Under the pieces are notes generated by a model. That model ran no database searches. It worked only from the letters and a program-made list of their open reading frames with translations, and had not been told where the DNA came from. A stretch of DNA of 50,549 bases from assembly GCF_025907915.1 (NCBI RefSeq), contig NZ_JAPAAF010000033.1, positions 1 to 50,549 of the forward strand, in the 5' to 3' direction. The translations under genes were made by a program, and so were the position numbers. How positions within the stretch are numbered: the first letter of the stretch is position 1; each line of letters begins with the position of its first letter. Positions 37,522 to 46,338 of the stretch are shown one piece after another. The DNA is from Gaoshiqia sediminis. GTDB taxonomy: Bacteria; Bacteroidota; Bacteroidia; Bacteroidales; Prolixibacteraceae.

Positions 37522-38928
37522 ATGGTTATGAAGAGATTGAAGTTACGCGCAAAGGAATTAAAACGGCTGGGATTTGCAGATGATAAATTGCTTTCTCTGG
37601 TCTTGAAGTTGGCCCACAACCATTTTCGGCGTACCGACAAGGAAGAGGTGCTGGATTTGGTGGAGAAAGTTTTCCTGCATCCGGAGAACTATCTGAAAGA
37701 TCCGGTTTTTGGAGAGTTGGCCTGGCAGATGACACAAAAACCTGAACTGCCGAAGAAGACCAAAGTTCGCTTGAACACCGCGGCCTTGGAGTTCACTGTT
37801 TTTGGCGGGGAGAACATTGATCCCGAAGCCATCCGCCAGATGGAAACGGCCATGAAACTGCCGGTAGCTGTGAAAGGCGCCTTGATGCCCGATGCGCATT
37901 TGGGCTACGGACTGCCCATCGGCGGCGTGTTGGCCGCCTACAATGCGGTCATTCCCTATGGGGTGGGGATGGACATCGGTTGTCGCATGTGTTTGTCGGT
38001 TTATCCGCTCAACCCGGATTTGATCCGGAAAGAGAGCGGCCACCTGAAAAATATGTTGCTGAATGAAACCCGGTTTGGCCAGGCCGAATTTAATGACTTG
38101 GAGCAGTATGCCATCGTTGACCGACCTGAGTTCAGCGAAATAAAATTCCTGAGAACCTTGCAGCCCCGGTTTGCGGCTCAGCTGGGTACCTCGGGGCACG
38201 GAAATCATTTTGTGGATATTGGCGTGGTGGAAATCAGTCATTTTTCACCGTTGGTGAACCTTCAGCCCGGAAAATATCTGGCCGTGTTGAGCCACAGCGG
38301 TTCGCGCAATTTTGGTTCGGAAGTGTGCAAACACTACACAAATGTGGCAAAGCAAAAGCTGGAGTTGGAAGGTGAAGCATCGCGTTTGGCCTGGCTCGAC
38401 CTGGATTCGGAAGAAGGGCAGGAATATTGGGCAGCTATGCAGTTGGCTGGCGATTATTCGCACACCAACCACCGGATCATCCATCAGCGGTTGGCAAAAG
38501 CTTTGGGCGTAAAACCGGTTACCATCATTGAGAACCATCATAATTTTGCCTGGAGAGAAAAATTACCCACCGGAGAAGAGTTGATCATCCACCGTAAAGG
38601 GGCCACACCCACCCGGATTAGCGATGTGGGCATCATCCCCGGCACGATGGCTTCGCCTGCCTATATCGTTGGGGGAAAGGGGAACGAGGCCTCGCTACAG
38701 TCTGCCGCGCACGGTGCTGGCCGGTTGACTTCGCGACGGCAGGCCAAACGGACTTTTCAGGATGAGCAACTTCGGAAATACTTAGTGGAACAGGGCGTGG
38801 AACTGATCGGCGGCGGAATCGACGAATCGCCTTTCGCCTACAAAGACATCCGCGAAGTGATGAAATACCAGAAAGATCTGGTGGAGATACTTGGTGTTTT
38901 TCATCCCCGGATTGTGCGGATGGAGTAA
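37522..38928 (+). CDS. rtcB: RtcB-type RNA-splicing ligase
   Basis: RtcB joins RNA 3'-phosphate or 2',3'-cyclic phosphate ends to 5'-hydroxyl ends using GTP and manganese. The product is 468 residues. Family blocks are present: MPDAHLGYGLPIGGVLA, VGMDIGCRMCLSVY with the metal-binding Cys, GTSGHGNHFVDIGVVE, the SHSGSRNFG loop, and the C-terminal HGAGR motif whose His is guanylylated. The ATG at 37522 (or 37528) is preferred to an upstream ATG at 37390, whose 44 extra residues show no family likeness and overlap the promoter. An N-terminal extension relative to the 408-residue E. coli enzyme remains. Confidence 0.9.
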   Translation: MVMKRLKLRAKELKRLGFADDKLLSLVLKLAHNHFRRTDKEEVLDLVEKVFLHPENYLKDPVFGELAWQMTQKPELPKKTKVRLNTAALEFTVFGGENIDPEAIRQMETAMKLPVAVKGALMPDAHLGYGLPIGGVLAAYNAVIPYGVGMDIGCRMCLSVYPLNPDLIRKESGHLKNMLLNETRFGQAEFNDLEQYAIVDRPEFSEIKFLRTLQPRFAAQLGTSGHGNHFVDIGVVEISHFSPLVNLQPGKYLAVLSHSGSRNFGSEVCKHYTNVAKQKLELEGEASRLAWLDLDSEEGQEYWAAMQLAGDYSHTNHRIIHQRLAKALGVKPVTIIENHHNFAWREKLPTGEELIIHRKGATPTRISDVGIIPGTMASPAYIVGGKGNEASLQSAAHGAGRLTSRRQAKRTFQDEQLRKYLVEQGVELIGGGIDESPFAYKDIREVMKYQKDLVEILGVFHPRIVRME

Positions 38929-38993
38929 ATGTGCTTTACAGGTTTTAGGATGTGTTTCGTTTTCTGCCAACCGAATTTGCTGTCCAAATTTCA

Positions 38994-39025
38994 ACAAAAA
39001 AGGCTTCCCGCAACGGAAGCCTTCC
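38994..39025 (-). terminator. terminator of the grpE-dnaJ operon
   Basis: The arms AAGGCTTCC (39000-39008) and GGAAGCCTT (39015-39023) pair around a six-base loop. On the minus strand the stem is followed by a run of T residues, so it ends transcription from dnaJ. Confidence 0.8.
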
Positions 39026-39048
39026 AGTTGTTATCACAGGCGTATCTT

Positions 39049-40209
39049 TTATTCAAACATATCACGCATCTTCTCGAAGAAATTTTTATCCCCGGCTCCG
39101 GGTGTATTCTGGAAGTTGGGCGATTGTTGCAGTTTTTCAAGCATTTTACGTTCTTCCGGAGAAATTTTTCTGGGTGCCCAGGCATGAATGCGAACGAGTA
39201 AATCCCCTTTCCCATATCCATTAACATCGGGTAGCCCTTTGCCACGCAGACGGAGGATTTTTTCAGGTTGGGTACCTGCTTCAATTTTCACCTTTACCTT
39301 GCCTTCCACTGTTGGGATTTCGGCTGTGGTTCCCAAAATGAAATCGGGCATACTGAGAAACAGGTTGTAGATAAGGTTGTTTCCATCGCGGATCAGGTCG
39401 GGGTGAGATTCTTCCTGAATAACGACCAGCAAATCGCCGTTGACACCACCGCGGCGACCGGTATTACCTTTGCCCGAAACGTTCAGTTGCATTCCTTCGC
39501 CCACGCCCGCCGGAATACGTACTGAGATTACTTCTTCTTCGCGAACAACCCCTTCGCCCTGACAATGCGTACACTTGTTCCGGATTGTCTGGCCTTCGCC
39601 GTTACAGGTTGGACAAACAGTTGTTTGCTGCATCTGCCCCAGCAGAGTGTTTGTAATGCGGGTAACATGTCCGCTGCCACGGCAAGTAGAGCAAGTCTCG
39701 TAGTCCGAACCGTTCTGGGCGCCTGTTCCCTGGCAATGGGTACAGGCAACATATTTCTTTACTTTCAGTTTCTTCTCAACGCCATTGGCAATTTCATTCA
39801 GGGTGAGGGTCACTTTTATGCGTAAGTCGGAGCCTCGGTGTACGCGGCGTCCTTGACTGCGTGAGCTGCCAAAACCTCCAAAACCGCTAAAGCCGCCTCC
39901 AAATCCGCCTCCAAAAATATCCCCAAACATGGAGAAGATGTCGTCCATCGACATGTCGTGCTGGCTAAAGCCGCCGCCAGCCCCGCCCATCCCAGCGTGT
40001 CCAAACTGGTCGTAGCGCTGTTTTTTTTGCGGGTTGCTTAGTACTTCGTAGGCCTCAGCAGCTTCCTTGAATTTTTCTTCAGCCTCCTTATTGCCCGGGT
40101 TTTTGTCGGGGTGATACTGGATGGCTTTCTTTCGGTAAGCTTTCTTGATTTCTTCAGCCGAAGCATCTTTGCTAACGCCCAGAATCTCGTAAAAATCTCT
40201 CTTTGTCAT
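39049..40209 (-). CDS. dnaJ: chaperone protein DnaJ
   Basis: Hsp40 co-chaperone that delivers clients to DnaK and stimulates its ATPase. The 386-residue product has an N-terminal J domain with HPD at 33-35, a long Gly/Phe-rich linker (about 71-116), four zinc motifs (Cys156/159, 173/176, 199/202, 213/216) and the C-terminal substrate domains. The ATG at 40209 is chosen over 40239, which would overlap grpE and add ten unrelated residues. It follows grpE by 19 bases. Confidence 0.97.
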   Translation of the reverse strand: MTKRDFYEILGVSKDASAEEIKKAYRKKAIQYHPDKNPGNKEAEEKFKEAAEAYEVLSNPQKKQRYDQFGHAGMGGAGGGFSQHDMSMDDIFSMFGDIFGGGFGGGFSGFGGFGSSRSQGRRVHRGSDLRIKVTLTLNEIANGVEKKLKVKKYVACTHCQGTGAQNGSDYETCSTCRGSGHVTRITNTLLGQMQQTTVCPTCNGEGQTIRNKCTHCQGEGVVREEEVISVRIPAGVGEGMQLNVSGKGNTGRRGGVNGDLLVVIQEESHPDLIRDGNNLIYNLFLSMPDFILGTTAEIPTVEGKVKVKIEAGTQPEKILRLRGKGLPDVNGYGKGDLLVRIHAWAPRKISPEERKMLEKLQQSPNFQNTPGAGDKNFFEKMRDMFE

Positions 40210-40228
40210 GCTTCTCAGGGTTTTTAGG

Positions 40229-40819
40229 TTATTCGCCAATTACTACTTTGGCAAAACGAATAACCTTTTCATTAAGCAGGTATCCTTTCTGAACGACATC
40301 GACTACCTTGCCTTTTAGCTCTTCTGTCGGAGCGGGTATTTTGGTGATGGCCTCGTGCAGGTCTGTATCAAAATCCTGTTCTTTCGCTTCAATTGCTTTG
40401 ACGCCGTTCTGCTTCAGGAAGTCCTGAAATTTGTTGTATATCAGGGTAACACCTTGTTTTAGCGGGTTTTCGTCTTCTGCTTCGCCAAAAGCGGTGAGCG
40501 CCCGTTCAAAGTCGTCAATCACAGGCAGAATACCCGTCAGAACCGTTTCTCCACCCGATTTCATCAGCTCCATCTTTTCTTTCAACGTCCGCTTGCGGAA
40601 ATTGTCAAATTCGGCTTGTAAACGGATGTGCCTGTCCTTGATTTCTGCCAGTTCGTTTTGCAATTTTTCCAACTGTTCGTGGGTTTTATCTTTTTTGCTT
40701 TTCTTTTCATTTTTGTGTTCCGGTTCTGTTTCAGCAGTTGTTTCAGTCGCCGGCTGAGTGGTTTCGTTCAGTTCTTCAGCACCTTGTTCTTGCTCGTTGA
40801 TCAATTTTTCTTCTGCCAT
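40229..40819 (-). CDS. grpE: nucleotide exchange factor GrpE
   Basis: GrpE releases ADP from DnaK and works with DnaJ. The 196-residue product has a charged, Glu/Thr-rich disordered head (about 1-50), a long coiled-coil helix (about 50-110, [20 protein letters not shown] and NFRKR) and the C-terminal beta domain with [20 protein letters not shown] and [20 protein letters not shown]. It heads a grpE-dnaJ operon. No clear CIRCE repeat is seen upstream. Confidence 0.95.
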   Translation of the reverse strand: MAEEKLINEQEQGAEELNETTQPATETTAETEPEHKNEKKSKKDKTHEQLEKLQNELAEIKDRHIRLQAEFDNFRKRTLKEKMELMKSGGETVLTGILPVIDDFERALTAFGEAEDENPLKQGVTLIYNKFQDFLKQNGVKAIEAKEQDFDTDLHEAITKIPAPTEELKGKVVDVVQKGYLLNEKVIRFAKVVIGE

Positions 40820-40923
40820 TTTTTAAAATTTTACTTTGTCGGATTGACAGTTTACAAAAATGCTGCCATCGAAAAATAAGGGACAATTTGACACTTATTT
40901 TCTGGCTGGGCTGCCAAAAGTAT

Positions 40924-40953
40924 AAAAAAGAAAGGCAGCACCCGTGTACTGCC
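40924..40953 (-). terminator. probable terminator after the thioredoxin-like gene
   Basis: A short stem GGCAG/CTGCC (40934-40938 with 40949-40953), with two more inner pairs, is followed on the minus strand by TTTCTTTTTT. Confidence 0.5.
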
Positions 40954-40977
40954 CTTGATTTATCGGTTGTTGTAATG

Positions 40978-41502
40978 TTATTTTAATAATTGTTCCAGCG
41001 CATGTTCCAGGTTGGGGCCACGCAGGTTTTTGGCAACGATAATGCCATTTCCGTCAATTAAAAAGTTGGACGGGATGCTCCGGACTCCATACACAGCGGC
41101 GTATTTGGAGTACCAACCTTTCAGATCGCTCACATGGTATTCCCACATCAATTTGTCATCTTCGATGGCTTTCTCCCAGGCCGGTTTTGTTTTATCGAGC
41201 GAAATGCTGTAAATGGTGAAGCCATCTCCGTTTTTAAATTTTTTATTTTTGAATTTTTCATAAGCGGCCACAACGGCTGGATTTTCGCGCCGGCAAGGGC
41301 CGCACCATGACGCCCAGAAGTCGATCAGTACCACTTTCCCGTGTAGTGAGGAGAGTTTTATTTCGCTTCCCTTGATGGATTGTTCTGCAATCTCAGGTGC
41401 TTTGTCGCCAACATTCAGTCCAATTTTTACATCGTTGCCGGCTTGGCTTTGGATGAAAATCCCCAGAACAGCCACCACGATGGTTATCATTCGTTTTTTC
41501 AT
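40978..41502 (-). CDS. TlpA-type thioredoxin-like protein
   Basis: A 174-residue exported thiol-disulfide oxidoreductase of the TlpA/AhpC-TSA group. A signal peptide (about residues 1-22, ending SQAG) is followed by a thioredoxin fold with the WCGPC active site (Cys67 and Cys70) and the later cis-proline region RSIPSNFLID. It would work in the periplasm on disulfides or protein folding. The ATG at 41502 is preferred to a TTG two codons upstream. It stands alone between grpE and murA. Confidence 0.88.
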   Translation of the reverse strand: MKKRMITIVVAVLGIFIQSQAGNDVKIGLNVGDKAPEIAEQSIKGSEIKLSSLHGKVVLIDFWASWCGPCRRENPAVVAAYEKFKNKKFKNGDGFTIYSISLDKTKPAWEKAIEDDKLMWEYHVSDLKGWYSKYAAVYGVRSIPSNFLIDGNGIIVAKNLRGPNLEHALEQLLK

Positions 41503-41601
41503 ATTCAACTATTTAACTATTTGTGTGGCAATAATAGTAAAAAATGCGGGCAACCCCATCGGGTTTAGTCTGTCTTTTAGAATTATTAACATTCTGATTT
41601 G

Positions 41602-42909
41602 TTAGTCGATGCGGGTAATGGCAGCACCGACTTGGTTGAGGCGTTCATCGATTTTCTCGTAGCCACGGTCAATTTGTTCGATGTTGAAAATTTTGCTTTT
41701 CCCTTGTGCCGAGAGCGCTGCGATCAGCAAAGCCACCCCTGCCCGAATGTCGGGCGACGACATGGTGGTGCCGCGAAGCTGGAATTTTTTGTTTAGCCCG
41801 ATGACCGTTGCCCTGTGTGGGTCGCAAAGGATGATTTGCGCACCCATGTCAATCAGTTTATCGACAAAAAACAGCCGGCTTTCAAACATTTTCTGATGGA
41901 TGAGCACACTGCCTTTGGCTTGGGTGGCCACCACCAGGAAGATGCTGAGTAAGTCGGGGGTGAGGCCTGGCCAAGGAGCATCGGCGATGGTCATGATGGA
42001 GCCGTCGATGAAGGTTTCTATTTCGTACTCATCCTGTGCCGGGATGAAAATATCATCGCCCTGAAGTTCAAGTTTTATCCCTAATCGTTTGAAGGATGCA
42101 GGAATGATGCCCAAGTGGTCGATACCGGCGTTGGGAATGGTGATTTCGGAGCCGGTCATAGCGGCCAATCCGATGAAACTGCCTACTTCGATCATATCGG
42201 GCAGGATGCGGTGATTGCAGCCTCGCAGCTGCTCTACCCCGTCAATGTATAACAGGTTGGAGCCAATGCCGGATATGTTGGCGCCCATCATCACAAGCAT
42301 TCTCGAAAGCTGTTGCAGATAGGGTTCGCAGGCCGCATTGTAAATGGTTGTGCGTCCTTTGGCCAGCACTGCAGCCATCAAAATATTTGCCGTTCCGGTT
42401 ACCGAAGCTTCATCCAGTAACATGTAATTGCCGGTGAGCCTGTTTGCGGTTACGTTGAAAAAATGCTTTTCGGCATCGTAAGTGAATGATGCGCCCAGGT
42501 TCTGAAGGCCCACAAAGTGGGTGTCGAGGCGGCGGCGCCCGATTTTGTCGCCACCGGGCTGTGGGATGCAGGCCTTGCCAAAACGGGCCAGCAGCGGGCC
42601 AACGATCATGATAGAGCCGCGCAGGCTAATTGCCTGGCGGGCAAATTGTTCAGTTTGCAGATAGTCCAAGTTGAGCTCGTCGGCCAGAAAAGTATACTCA
42701 CCTTTGGAAAGACGCTCGGTTTTTACACCCAGGCCAGACAGGACCTCTATTAATTTTAAGACATCCCTGATTTCCGGGATATTGGAGATTGTAACTTTTT
42801 CGCTGGTGAGCAGGCTGGCACAAATCACCTGCAGGGCTTCGTTTTTGGCGCCTTGGGGTTCAAGCGTTCCATTTAACTTTCTGCCCCCTTCAATTTGAAA
42901 TGTTGCCAT
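41602..42909 (-). CDS. murA: UDP-N-acetylglucosamine 1-carboxyvinyltransferase
   Basis: MurA transfers enolpyruvate from PEP to UDP-GlcNAc, the first committed step of peptidoglycan synthesis. The 435-residue product has full length. Conserved features are Lys22-Asn23 (GAKNEAL), LLDEASVTGTANILMAAVLA, and the C-terminal SPDIRAGVALLIAAL. The catalytic loop reads PQPGGDKIGRRR, so the usual Cys is Asp121, which is known in Mycobacterium and Chlamydia MurA to give intrinsic fosfomycin resistance. It is followed closely upstream by the DUF4290 gene, 15 bases away. Confidence 0.96.
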   Translation of the reverse strand: MATFQIEGGRKLNGTLEPQGAKNEALQVICASLLTSEKVTISNIPEIRDVLKLIEVLSGLGVKTERLSKGEYTFLADELNLDYLQTEQFARQAISLRGSIMIVGPLLARFGKACIPQPGGDKIGRRRLDTHFVGLQNLGASFTYDAEKHFFNVTANRLTGNYMLLDEASVTGTANILMAAVLAKGRTTIYNAACEPYLQQLSRMLVMMGANISGIGSNLLYIDGVEQLRGCNHRILPDMIEVGSFIGLAAMTGSEITIPNAGIDHLGIIPASFKRLGIKLELQGDDIFIPAQDEYEIETFIDGSIMTIADAPWPGLTPDLLSIFLVVATQAKGSVLIHQKMFESRLFFVDKLIDMGAQIILCDPHRATVIGLNKKFQLRGTTMSSPDIRAGVALLIAALSAQGKSKIFNIEQIDRGYEKIDERLNQVGAAITRID

Positions 42910-42924
42910 CTCGGAAGAACGTTT

Positions 42925-43536
42925 TTAGTCGTGTTTGCGGTGTTTTTTCTGGTTACGGGTCGCTACGATTGTTTTTTTACGGTTGCGGAACAGAATATCC
43001 TTGGTTTCCGTCAATCCCAGGTCGGAGCGTTGGATGCGGCCATGAGAAAGGACTTCCAGATCGGCGTAGATTTTCTCGTCGTCCACGGTGTCCTTGTTCC
43101 ATACCAGGTAGCTTTTCTTCATGTGGTTTGCCAACAGCTTGATCAGCAATTCTTTTTCCTCGCCGGTTTCGTATTTGGCTGCTTTGTCTACCAACAATTC
43201 CAGGATCTTTCCGTAGTGCCGTAATTTGATTCTACCGGTCTCGTAAGGAACTCTTTTCGGAGGTTCGTTAAATGTTTCGCGTTTGGGCGGATCATAGGGA
43301 TAGTCAATGTCGAGCTGAAAATCGGACATGATGGCCAGATGGTCCCATAATTTGTGTTTAAAGTCGTTGATGTCCCTTAGGTAAGGATACATGTTCCCCA
43401 TGATATCGATAATGGTCCTTGCCCCGCGGTTTCTTTCGTCCCGATCCTCAATGGTCATAATATGTTCAACCATATTTTGAAGATTTCTGCCATACTCGGG
43501 CAGGGGCATTTTCTTCCGATTTGAATTGTAATCCAT
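42925..43536 (-). CDS. DUF4290 family protein
   Basis: A 203-residue cytoplasmic protein of the DUF4290 family, largely confined to Bacteroidota and of unknown function. It is mostly helical and charged, with conserved LPEYGRNLQNMVEHIMTIED near the start and LKHYG/LRHYGKILELLVDKA in the middle. The tail is strongly basic (FRNRKKTIVATRNQKKHRKH), suggesting nucleic-acid or ribosome contact. It precedes murA with 15 bases between, a pairing recalled from other Bacteroidota, so a link to cell-wall growth is possible. Confidence 0.85.
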   Translation of the reverse strand: MDYNSNRKKMPLPEYGRNLQNMVEHIMTIEDRDERNRGARTIIDIMGNMYPYLRDINDFKHKLWDHLAIMSDFQLDIDYPYDPPKRETFNEPPKRVPYETGRIKLRHYGKILELLVDKAAKYETGEEKELLIKLLANHMKKSYLVWNKDTVDDEKIYADLEVLSHGRIQRSDLGLTETKDILFRNRKKTIVATRNQKKHRKHD

Positions 43537-43721
43537 CTAAAATGTATAAAATAACTTTTTGAATTGTGCTTCAGGTTGAGCTAATCCGGTAATAAAGTTG
43601 ATAATCAGCAGTGAAGGCGATTCTCTGCTGCAAAACTAACTTAAAATATTCAGCTGTCAAATCTTTTTGCCAAAAATCTTGTATCCTGTCGTTTGCAAGG
43701 GTTTCAGGGCTTTTCCCGATG

Positions 43722-46031
43722 TCATCGCATGATGCGGAGTTTGGCAAATTTCAGCAATAATTGTTTTTGTCCGGCATTCTGGAAGAAAACAGTGGCTTTC
43801 AGGTTCGGAAAGGCGCCCTCCACCTGAAGTACTTTTCCCGTGCCAAAACGCTGGTGTTCTACCATCATTCCGCTTTGGATGTCGCGCGGGTCGTCGCCAT
43901 CGATGGTCTGGCTTTGCTTTTTGGCTTCGCGCAGCTTGACCAGTTTCTGACTGATGGCCTGTGTGTTTTCCACCACCGGGCGTTTTCCCGGCAATACCGG
44001 TTTCGAGAAATTGGCAGTAACCCGGGCCGCTTGAGGTTCGTTGTCGAAGTTGAAGTCGTCTTCATCGGGGATGTCGAGGTATTGTCCGTCAATTTCCGTA
44101 ATAAAGCGGCTGGGGTTGCAAAAGTCGAGCTTGCCCCAGCGGTAGCGCTGTTTGGCGTAGCTGAGGTAGGCGTTTTCTTCGGCCCGTGTCAGGGCAACAT
44201 AAAACAGGCGGCGTTCTTCCTCAAACGATTCAATGCTGGGGTTAGCTCCCATCGGCGCCGAGGGGAACAGGTTTTCCTCCAGTCCTACCACGAATACATT
44301 TTTGAATTCCAGTCCTTTGGATGAATGCACGGTCATGAGTGTCACCTTATCCCGATCCTCATCTTTGTCGTTGTCCTGATCGGTTAGCAAAGCCACGTCT
44401 TCCATGTAGTTGGCAAGGCTGTTTGGCAAGCCTTCTTCGCGAGCATTGATAGTGAATTCCTGAATACCGTTCAACAATTCCTGAATATTGTCAAAACGGT
44501 TGCGGCCTTCCGGGGTTTGGTCGCGGTACAGGTCTTTCATGATGCCGGTTTGAGTGGCAACGGAACCGGCCAGGTCGTAGGCGTCGGCAGTAGCGGCCAT
44601 TTCAGCAAATTGACTGATGATACCTGCAAAGTCCATCAGTTTGCTTAGTGTTCCTTTGTTTAGCCCGGCCGGGTTTTCGCGTTGGCTGCGTTGTACAACC
44701 TCAAAAATACTTGTTCCTGCGGCAAGGGCAGCCTGTTCGAGTTTGCCCAGGGTGGTGTCGCCAATTCCGCGGGCCGGGTAATTGATGATGCGTTTCAGCG
44801 CTTCGTTGTCCTTTGGGTTGATCACCAACCGGAAATAGGACAGCAGATCTTTGATCTCTTTGCGTTGGTAAAATGAAAGTCCACCGTAGATTTTGTAAGG
44901 AATGTTGCGTTTGCGCAGGGCCTCTTCAAAAATACGCGACTGGGCATTGGTGCGGTACAGAATGGCATAGTCCTGATAGTGATAATGCTGGCGCATGCGC
45001 GTTTCGCTGATTTCGTTGGCCACCAGGTAGCCTTCTTCGTTATCGGTGAGCGCCGAAAAAACCTTGATGCGGTTTCCGTGGCTTTTTTCGGAGAACACAT
45101 TCTTCGGGATTTGCCGTTTGTTTTTGGCAATGATGCTGTTGGCCGCGTTAACAATATTTTGGGTAGAGCGGTAGTTCTGTTCCAGCTTGAAAATATGGTG
45201 TTTGGGATAGTCCTTTTGAAAATTCAGGATATTTTCGATCCGTGCCCCGCGGAAGGAATAGATACTTTGCGCATCGTCGCCCACCACGCACAGGTTATGG
45301 TGCAGGGCGGCCAGGTTTTTCACAATCAGGTACTGGGCGAAGTTGGTATCCTGGTACTCGTCAACCAATAAGTAATCGAAACGTTTTTGGTATTTTTCCA
45401 GTACCTCTTTGTGGTCGCGGAACAGGATGTTGGTCTTCAGTAGCAGGTCGTCAAAATCCATGGCCCCGGCCAAAAAGCAGCGGCGGTCGTATTCCTTGTA
45501 AATTTCGGAGATGCGGGGCATACGGATGCTCATGTCGTATTCCATGATTTGCCCGTTTTTCTGATAAGCGGGCGGGGTGATCAGGCTGTTTTTTGCTGCC
45601 GAAATACGGCTGGCCACGACATTGGGCTTGTAGGTTTTTTCGTCCAACTGCATGTCCTTGATGATGGTACGGATCAGGCTTTTCGAATCGGCCGAGTCGT
45701 AAATGGTGAAGTTCGAAGGGAAGCCGATGACTTCGGATTCCGTTCGCAGGATACGGGCGAAGATGGAGTGAAAGGTTCCCATCCACAGGTATTTGGCAGT
45801 ATTGTGACCCACGATGGCAGAAATACGTTCTTTCATTTCTTTCGCCGCTTTGTTGGTGAAGGTCAGGGCCAGGATGCTTCCCGGTTTGGCGCCTTTCTGC
45901 AACAAGTGGGCAATCCGGAAAGTCAGTACCCGGGTTTTTCCCGAGCCTGCACCCGCGATTACCAGCGAGGGGCCGTCAATATTTACAACTGCGTTGCGTT
46001 GGGCTTCGTTTAATCCGTCTAAATAGTTCAT
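43722..46031 (-). CDS. UvrD/PcrA-family ATP-dependent DNA helicase
   Basis: A 769-residue superfamily 1A 3'-5' helicase for DNA repair or removal of protein-DNA roadblocks. Motif I is GAGSGKTR (27-34), motif II is VDEYQDTN, motif III GDDAQSIYSFRGA, motif IV QNYRSTQNI, motif V VHSSKGLEFKNVF and motif VI ALTRAEENAYLSY. The C-terminal part (about 700-765, MMVEHQRFGTGKVLQVEG) is the PcrA-type Tudor-like domain that binds RNA polymerase. Length and domain order fit PcrA/UvrD rather than Rep. Confidence 0.94.
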   Translation of the reverse strand: MNYLDGLNEAQRNAVVNIDGPSLVIAGAGSGKTRVLTFRIAHLLQKGAKPGSILALTFTNKAAKEMKERISAIVGHNTAKYLWMGTFHSIFARILRTESEVIGFPSNFTIYDSADSKSLIRTIIKDMQLDEKTYKPNVVASRISAAKNSLITPPAYQKNGQIMEYDMSIRMPRISEIYKEYDRRCFLAGAMDFDDLLLKTNILFRDHKEVLEKYQKRFDYLLVDEYQDTNFAQYLIVKNLAALHHNLCVVGDDAQSIYSFRGARIENILNFQKDYPKHHIFKLEQNYRSTQNIVNAANSIIAKNKRQIPKNVFSEKSHGNRIKVFSALTDNEEGYLVANEISETRMRQHYHYQDYAILYRTNAQSRIFEEALRKRNIPYKIYGGLSFYQRKEIKDLLSYFRLVINPKDNEALKRIINYPARGIGDTTLGKLEQAALAAGTSIFEVVQRSQRENPAGLNKGTLSKLMDFAGIISQFAEMAATADAYDLAGSVATQTGIMKDLYRDQTPEGRNRFDNIQELLNGIQEFTINAREEGLPNSLANYMEDVALLTDQDNDKDEDRDKVTLMTVHSSKGLEFKNVFVVGLEENLFPSAPMGANPSIESFEEERRLFYVALTRAEENAYLSYAKQRYRWGKLDFCNPSRFITEIDGQYLDIPDEDDFNFDNEPQAARVTANFSKPVLPGKRPVVENTQAISQKLVKLREAKKQSQTIDGDDPRDIQSGMMVEHQRFGTGKVLQVEGAFPNLKATVFFQNAGQKQLLLKFAKLRIMR

Positions 46032-46338
46032 GCTAAAAATTTCTCAAAATCACGGGTTATGGCAGATATCCTGACGTTGCCGGGGGCAGTTTCCGGTATC
46101 TTTTCCGGTGTTCCGGGATGTGGCGCAATTTTCAAATTAATTTTCAAAATTATAACCTATTTTTCAGAATCAAGGTTCGGTGTGCTTATAGTTTTCAACA
46201 ATCTTTCAGCCGGGCGCTTAATCGGCTGAAACCTCCGGGCCTGGGATTTCCGGATCTCACAAAAAATCAAATCACTGCAAAAGATAAATCAATTTTATGC
46301 GTTAATATTGTAATTAAATCAATTTGATACGTCATAAA
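46032..46338. other. intergenic region between divergent genes
   Basis: A 307-base AT-rich gap that must hold promoters for the helicase (-) and the T9SS cargo gene (+). A perfect inverted repeat, TTTCAGCCG (46204-46212) with CGGCTGAAA (46223-46231), stands in its middle without a T tract, so it is not a normal terminator and may be an operator or leader hairpin. No gene is seen. Confidence 0.5.
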
